This document shows positions 60,193 through 64,000 of a DNA stretch of 64,000 nucleotides, in pieces. The number at the start of each line of letters is the position of its first letter. The first letter of the stretch is position 1. Under the pieces are notes generated by a model. That model saw only the letters and a program-made list of their open reading frames with translations, had not been told where the DNA came from and did no database searches. The DNA comes from Gnetum montanum (taxonomy: Eukaryota > Streptophyta > Gnetopsida > Gnetales > Gnetaceae). Made by a program: the position numbers and the translations under genes. Location of the stretch: positions 354,087 through 418,086 of the forward strand of contig MNCI01000900.1 in assembly GCA_015680685.1 (NCBI GenBank), given 5' to 3'.

Positions 60193-60994
60193 ATGTCTTC
60201 TTCACATAGGATCCATAATGCATCATATGATGAGAACACTCATAGGAGAAATGATAGGATATATGCTAAAGAAAATTGGAGTGAACAATCTCAAACAGGT
60301 GTTTCCTATGCTCATTTAGATCCTCATTACACCCAAAGACTACATTCAATTGGTATAGATAATCTTAGAGGATATGTAGGAAGTCCTAGATCAAGGAGGG
60401 CTTCAAGGACTAGGACCTCCTCTAAACCTAGACAAGATAAATCAAGGGACCATGGGGAGAACTATAGAAGCCATGATAATTCTTTTAGCTCCTCATCTTC
60501 CTCTTCCTCTTCAATGTCTAGTTTTGATTAAGATGAACATAGGTAAAGAGATAGAGCTCCACTATGGGGTCAATATGAAGATAGAAATCAAATCCAAGGG
60601 CAAAATCAAAGACATCACCATCAGCATAGAGAAGATTATTACAATCAAATGAATAGAAATAGAAATTTTCATCACAACATGTTTGATGATGATGAATCCT
60701 TGTTAGCCACTAGGAGCCTCATGGAGATCAAGGAGGTAGTTAAGATACATCATAGGCATCATAGGAATGGTCACTTACCCATTCTTGATATAAAAAATAT
60801 CCCTAAATTTGTGGGAGGCTATGATTTTGATCCACAAAAACATCTACAAGCCTTCCATGATGTCTATGCCTTATACAACATTGAAAGTGGATGGAAAAAG
60901 CTTAAGCTCTTTCCTAGGACACTAATCAATGAAGCTAAAAGTTGGTGTAGATCGTTGGAATCAAGTTCCATTTACCAATGGTCCACAATGTGGG
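60193..60994 (+). pseudogene. gag: E6 gag, N-terminal part, interrupted by L2
   Basis: This is the best-preserved gag in the window: one frame of about 267 codons with only two stops near its middle (TAA at 60529 and 60544). Start MSSSHRIHNAS at 60193. It has the serine-rich linker at 60480-60525, FDDDESLLATRSLMEIKEVV, and the capsid start IPKFVGGYDFDPQKHLQAFH at about 60800. It breaks at QWSTM (60990), where L2 begins. In E1 the same place reads RWSTMLELF, so the break is inside the capsid. Confidence 0.9.
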
Positions 60995-61159
60995 TGTTGG
61001 CACATTTTGGCCATTTCATGGAATAGGTTGGCATGATAAAACTGGTTAAAATTTTTTGCAATTTGATAGTTGGAGAAGTGGCAAGAATTTTAGTTTGTAG
61101 AGAAAAAGAATAAGAGTTAAAATGTAGTTCACAACAACATTCCCTTACTTTAAGAAAAA

Positions 61160-61430
61160 AATATGGGAGCACAGTGCCTATATCAAGCTTACAAGTCTCC
61201 ACTGATGAGTACAGGACCACTAACATGTTGTTCTCCCTCTATAATTATCAGTCGAGGGACCCAAAATCTTTGGACTTGGAAGCATAAAAATATATATGTA
61301 TCATCAAGTTCTACAACATATCTTGGTAATCTGGCCTCAACAAGTAGGAAGAAAGATACAGGTTTGTTGACCAATTGAACATCTAAAATACCATGGAAGG
61401 ATTTTGAGAGAACCATGCCCAACGAGAATG
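61160..61430. other. L2 cargo zone before ABCB, unassigned
   Basis: A minus-strand frame (61581-61189) reads protein-like text (LPRYVVELDDTYIFLCFQV, LIIIEGEQHVSGPVLISGDL). I cannot place it in a family. It could be a third captured piece in antisense or chance. Confidence 0.3.
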
Positions 61431-62330
61431 TTGATTGCATTTGCTGATTAAGACACAAAAAGATCCTAGAATTCTTCTTCTTGATGAAGCTACAAGTGTT
61501 TTGGATGATGAATCTGAAAGGATAGTGCAGGAAGCTCTTGATAGAATCATGGTTAGCAGAACAACTGTGATTGTTGCACATCAGTTGACCACTGTCAAAA
61601 ATGCAGATATGATTGCTGTATTACAACGTGGTTCTATAGTTGGTCAAATCCCTGTGGTTAGTGAGTTTGCTTGGGAACTTGCTTGGCTTGTCAAAATAGA
61701 AAAAGTTAATAGCAAATCCCAAAGGTGCATATTTCTAGCTTGTCAGTCTTCAGGAGATGCATGAAACGAAAGAAGAGACAAAGAAAGATCCTGATGACAC
61801 AGAAATTTCCATCGGTAACTCCTCTCTCATAGTTTCAGGATCAATTTCATCTTTCAGGAAATCCAGAAGAAGTGCAACTTCAAGGAGTAGTGGTAGCCGT
61901 GAATGCAAGGATGATGTGGGAAAAGAAAATGTTGAAAACGGAAAGAAAGAACTAAATATCTTAATTTCATCCTCAAGGACTAGAAAGGAGGGAGACATTG
62001 AAGGGGGCAGATCAAATGTTGAACTAGATGTTTCTCTGACAAGGTTAGCACTGTTGAACAAACCAGAGATCCCTGTTCTACTAACAGGCTCTTGTGCGGC
62101 TGCCATTGTCGGTCTTGGCTTTTCACTTTTTGGCCTCCTATTTTCAAATGTGATCAATAGCTTCTTCAAGCTTGTGCATAAGCTTCGTAAAGACGTGAAT
62201 TGCTGGAGCATTACATTTATAGTATTGGGTTTTGTCATGATGCTAACAACACCCATACAACACATCTGTTTTGCAGTGGCAGGGGGTAAACTTGTGCAGC
62301 GCATTGCTCACAAACAGATCTATGCACATC
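61430..62330 (+). pseudogene. Captured fragment of a plant ABCB (P-glycoprotein type) transporter
   Basis: ABCB proteins are full-size ABC exporters of plant membranes. From 61460 the frame holds [20 protein letters not shown] (Walker B and D-loop), [20 protein letters not shown] (H-loop), and [14 protein letters not shown]: the end of the first nucleotide-binding domain. About 100 bp of unrelated or intron-like sequence follows (61641-61738). A second frame then gives [13 protein letters not shown], the charged inter-domain linker, LLNKPEIPVLLTGS and the first helices of the second membrane domain, to KLVQRI at about 62320. Walker A and the ABC signature are missing. No typical introns interrupt the linker-to-membrane part. 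Confidence 0.9.
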
Positions 62331-62499
62331 CCTCTTCTGACGGCCTTGGAATGCAGTTCTGCGTGCTTTTGTAGGCTCCTGGTTTTGGTACAGCCATTGA
62401 GAATGGTTGCAATGGTGTAATCGTTGGGGTTTATCTACACTTGCTGCATCTAGCAAAAAATGCCAAAACCCTCGCTCATGTATTTTTTGGCAACACAAA

Positions 62500-62800
62500 C
62501 AGAACCCAGATAGTACAAGTGGACACCAAATTTACAGGCCTCCATCGATGACATCATGCTCGTGGATGATTCTACATGGATTCTAAAGGTATAGCAGCTG
62601 TTTTAGGACTTTTTCAATGGCAAGGAGCTCTACAAGAGCATCAACCTTGACGAGGACGTTGCCTATTGTAGCTATACAGGCCACCATTCTCTCCGGCAAG
62701 TCCAGTGACAAGACAGGTGAAACGGTGACAAAAATCGTGATAAGAGACGATTGGCTTGGCCTGGTTTCAAAAGACTGCGCACTCTGGAATATGATCAGTG
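62500..62800 (+). pseudogene. Captured fragment of a cytosolic-type HSP70
   Basis: HSP70 is an ATP-driven chaperone. The frame 62544-62681 gives SIDDIMLVDDSTWILKV (normal VGGSTRIPKV, adenosine-binding motif), two stops, and DFFNGKELYKSINLDEDVAY. A one-base shift then leads to AIQATILSGKSSDK (normal AAVQAAILSG). This is the end of the ATPase domain. Upstream QIVQVDTKFTGL (about 62495) may fit the preceding TIEIDSL region. Similarity becomes doubtful after 62745. It lies sense to the L2 LTR and joins the ABCB fragment within about 200 bp, an order not expected in any host gene. Confidence 0.8.
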
Positions 62801-62849
62801 CCTCTTTCAGGAATACATTCAACGGATACACAACTGCACCAATCTTCAG

Positions 62850-63015
62850 GGTTTCTAGTTCTCAAATCCATGTGGGAGATGCTGAGAGAAATTAATCCCT
62901 GGACTACTGAAAAAATAGAAAAATCTAAGGTTCAAATCCTTCAACTCGCAGATGATTTGGATAGACAGAGGTTGATGGCAGGTAGGAAGAAAATCATGGG
63001 TCCCAAGCATTAGAA
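62850..63015 (+). other. Last L2 cargo frame, unassigned
   Basis: The frame MLREINPWTTEKIEK then VQILQLADDLDRQRLMAGRK, ending MGPKH at 63013, looks helical and gene-derived, but I do not recognise the family. Confidence 0.35.
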
Positions 63016-63184
63016 ATATGGACAAATATTACACATGTACATATATATTTATATATTAACCCATCCATGTATGCATCAACTCCATGGTTATTATCTCTAC
63101 TACTATGATGTAAATAAAAATAAAATATTTTATGATTTAAAAAGGGAATTTGTGCAACAATTGTTCAAAGTCCCATGTGAATTG

Positions 63185-63373
63185 AACACTTGTCAATTGA
63201 AATGGTGGTTATAACCACCACCAAGGCCACTTGTCAACTATAACCTTTTTATCTCCACGGTGACCACTTGGTGACTAAATGACGCCACTTGGCAACTGAA
63301 TGAAGACACTTGGAAATTGAATAGGACACTTGTCACCTGCAACCTTTTTATCTCTCTGGTGGTTATAACCACC
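63185..63373. repeat. L2 U3 minisatellite and paired palindromes
   Basis: Six CACTTGxxAAxTGAA-like units. The 16-bp perfect palindrome GGTGGTTATAACCACC occurs at 63204-63219 and 63358-63373. Confidence 0.85.
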
Positions 63374-63412
63374 CAAGATATTTTGTAACTTACCTACCTA
63401 CCTTTTGAACCT

Positions 63413-63420
63413 TATAAAAA
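63413..63420 (+). promoter_or_regulatory. L2 TATA box
   Basis: TATAAAAA, followed about 100 bp later by the block shared with L1. Confidence 0.6.
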
Positions 63421-64000
63421 GGCTTCAGGGGTAAGAAGAAGGGAGGACAATACATCACACTTGGGCTACCACACTTGGGGTCTCATTTTTGGTATCACAC
63501 ACTTGGGCTCTCACTTGGAGACACACTTTGAGTCTTGGGAGAAGAGCATTTTAAAGAAGAAATTGTGAATGATTGCTTGTAAGATGGCTTGCTAAAGAAA
63601 ATATTTCAGCCTCTTTGTCATAGTCCTGTGAGTTATGTTTTATTTTTATTTTGTTTAAATTTTCTAGCTAGTGGTTTAGATAGTATCATCCTTGGCGAGT
63701 AATTTTGGGATTTTTAGATTGCTCTTATTATTCTTGTTGCCTGATAGAAAATTTCTGTTAAAATTTTTCCATAGAAGCGCTTGTGTTTAAAAGCCTTAAG
63801 AGCATTTTAGTAGTAAATTTTATTATTGTGCAACATATAAGAACTACTATTGAGATTGTTGTAAGAGAGCCTCTACTTGTAGTCATGCCATTGAGCGATT
63901 CAATAGTCAAGAGGGTTCAGAAAATCTTTGGTATTTTGATGGGACCAGAATAACTTCTTTTTATCTTTAAAGCGAATCTCTGTGGTATTTCAATCAGAGA

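Larger units (their letters stand above)
60995..64000 (+). mobile_element. L2: giant LTR (5' end to beyond window) carrying ABCB and HSP70 fragments
   Basis: Starts TGTTGGCACATTTTGGCC at 60995 in E6 gag. The start matches L1 read from 55156 (TGTTGGTGCATTTGGCC). Bases 63510-64000 match L1 53065-52565 on the other strand with high identity by eye. Between these shared ends the cargo is unrelated to that of L1. The expected left target duplication is GTGGG (60990-60994). The right end is outside the window, so it cannot be said whether this is a solo LTR or the 5' LTR of a whole element. Confidence 0.8.

Noticed and set aside
61435-62374. A functional ABCB gene
   Set aside because: Walker A and signature motifs are missing, the frame changes, and it lies between L2 ends next to an HSP70 fragment; it is cargo, not a gene.
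1-64000. CRISPR arrays, bacterial operons, riboswitches or rRNA
   Set aside because: None seen; repeats are LTRs, minisatellites and duplications of a plant-type genome.

Overview
This window looks like intergenic DNA from a large, repeat-rich seed-plant nuclear genome. I lean towards a gymnosperm because the repeats are old, layered and poorly purged, but the sequence cannot prove it. It is AT-rich, and I see no intact host gene. Almost everything recognisable is a decayed Ty3/gypsy LTR retrotransposon, riddled with stops that look like CG-to-TG/CA decay. The plant gene pieces present (CNGC channel, DUF4057, ABCB transporter, HSP70) sit inside mobile elements. Two single Ns show this is a draft assembly.

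Layout. 1-6239: element E1 (+), gag-protease, a long non-coding tail and a 3' LTR; its 5' end is outside the window. 6240-13892: remains of a Tat-like element E0 (-) with RT, an extra RNase H and integrase, then a 287-bp direct repeat. 13893-22791: complete element E2 (-) with target duplication ATGTT, inserted in that repeat; it has gag, an LTR-like internal promoter and an unidentified second ORF (ORF2). 22797-26230 and 31340-31990: an unrecognised, spliced-looking repeated gene (family X). 26240 to about 30600: remains of another Ty3 element (-) with a tRNA-iMet primer site, split by a solo LTR (27231-28167). 33110-48918: two elements (E3 and E5, both -) sharing one central LTR (38420-39236), which contains an N-flanked perfect inverted repeat. 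50591-57315: deletion derivative E4 (-, TSD CACTA). 59127-60994: the 5' part of the youngest-looking element, E6 (+).

The most unusual feature is a second LTR family, here called L. One copy (51893-55156, TSD CTTAC) lies in the gag of E4 and another (60995 to beyond 64000) in the gag of E6. Their first ~50 bp and their promoter-R-U5 parts are alike, but the U3 interior holds different host gene fragments: DUF4057 plus CNGC in one, ABCB plus HSP70 in the other, all in the sense direction of the LTR. A possible third copy starts near 32088.

The E-family LTRs share a 14-bp-period array of GAYRTC palindromes next to the TATA box. A matching array with a TATA box lies inside E2 and E5, upstream of ORF2. 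This suggests that ORF2 had its own LTR-like promoter.
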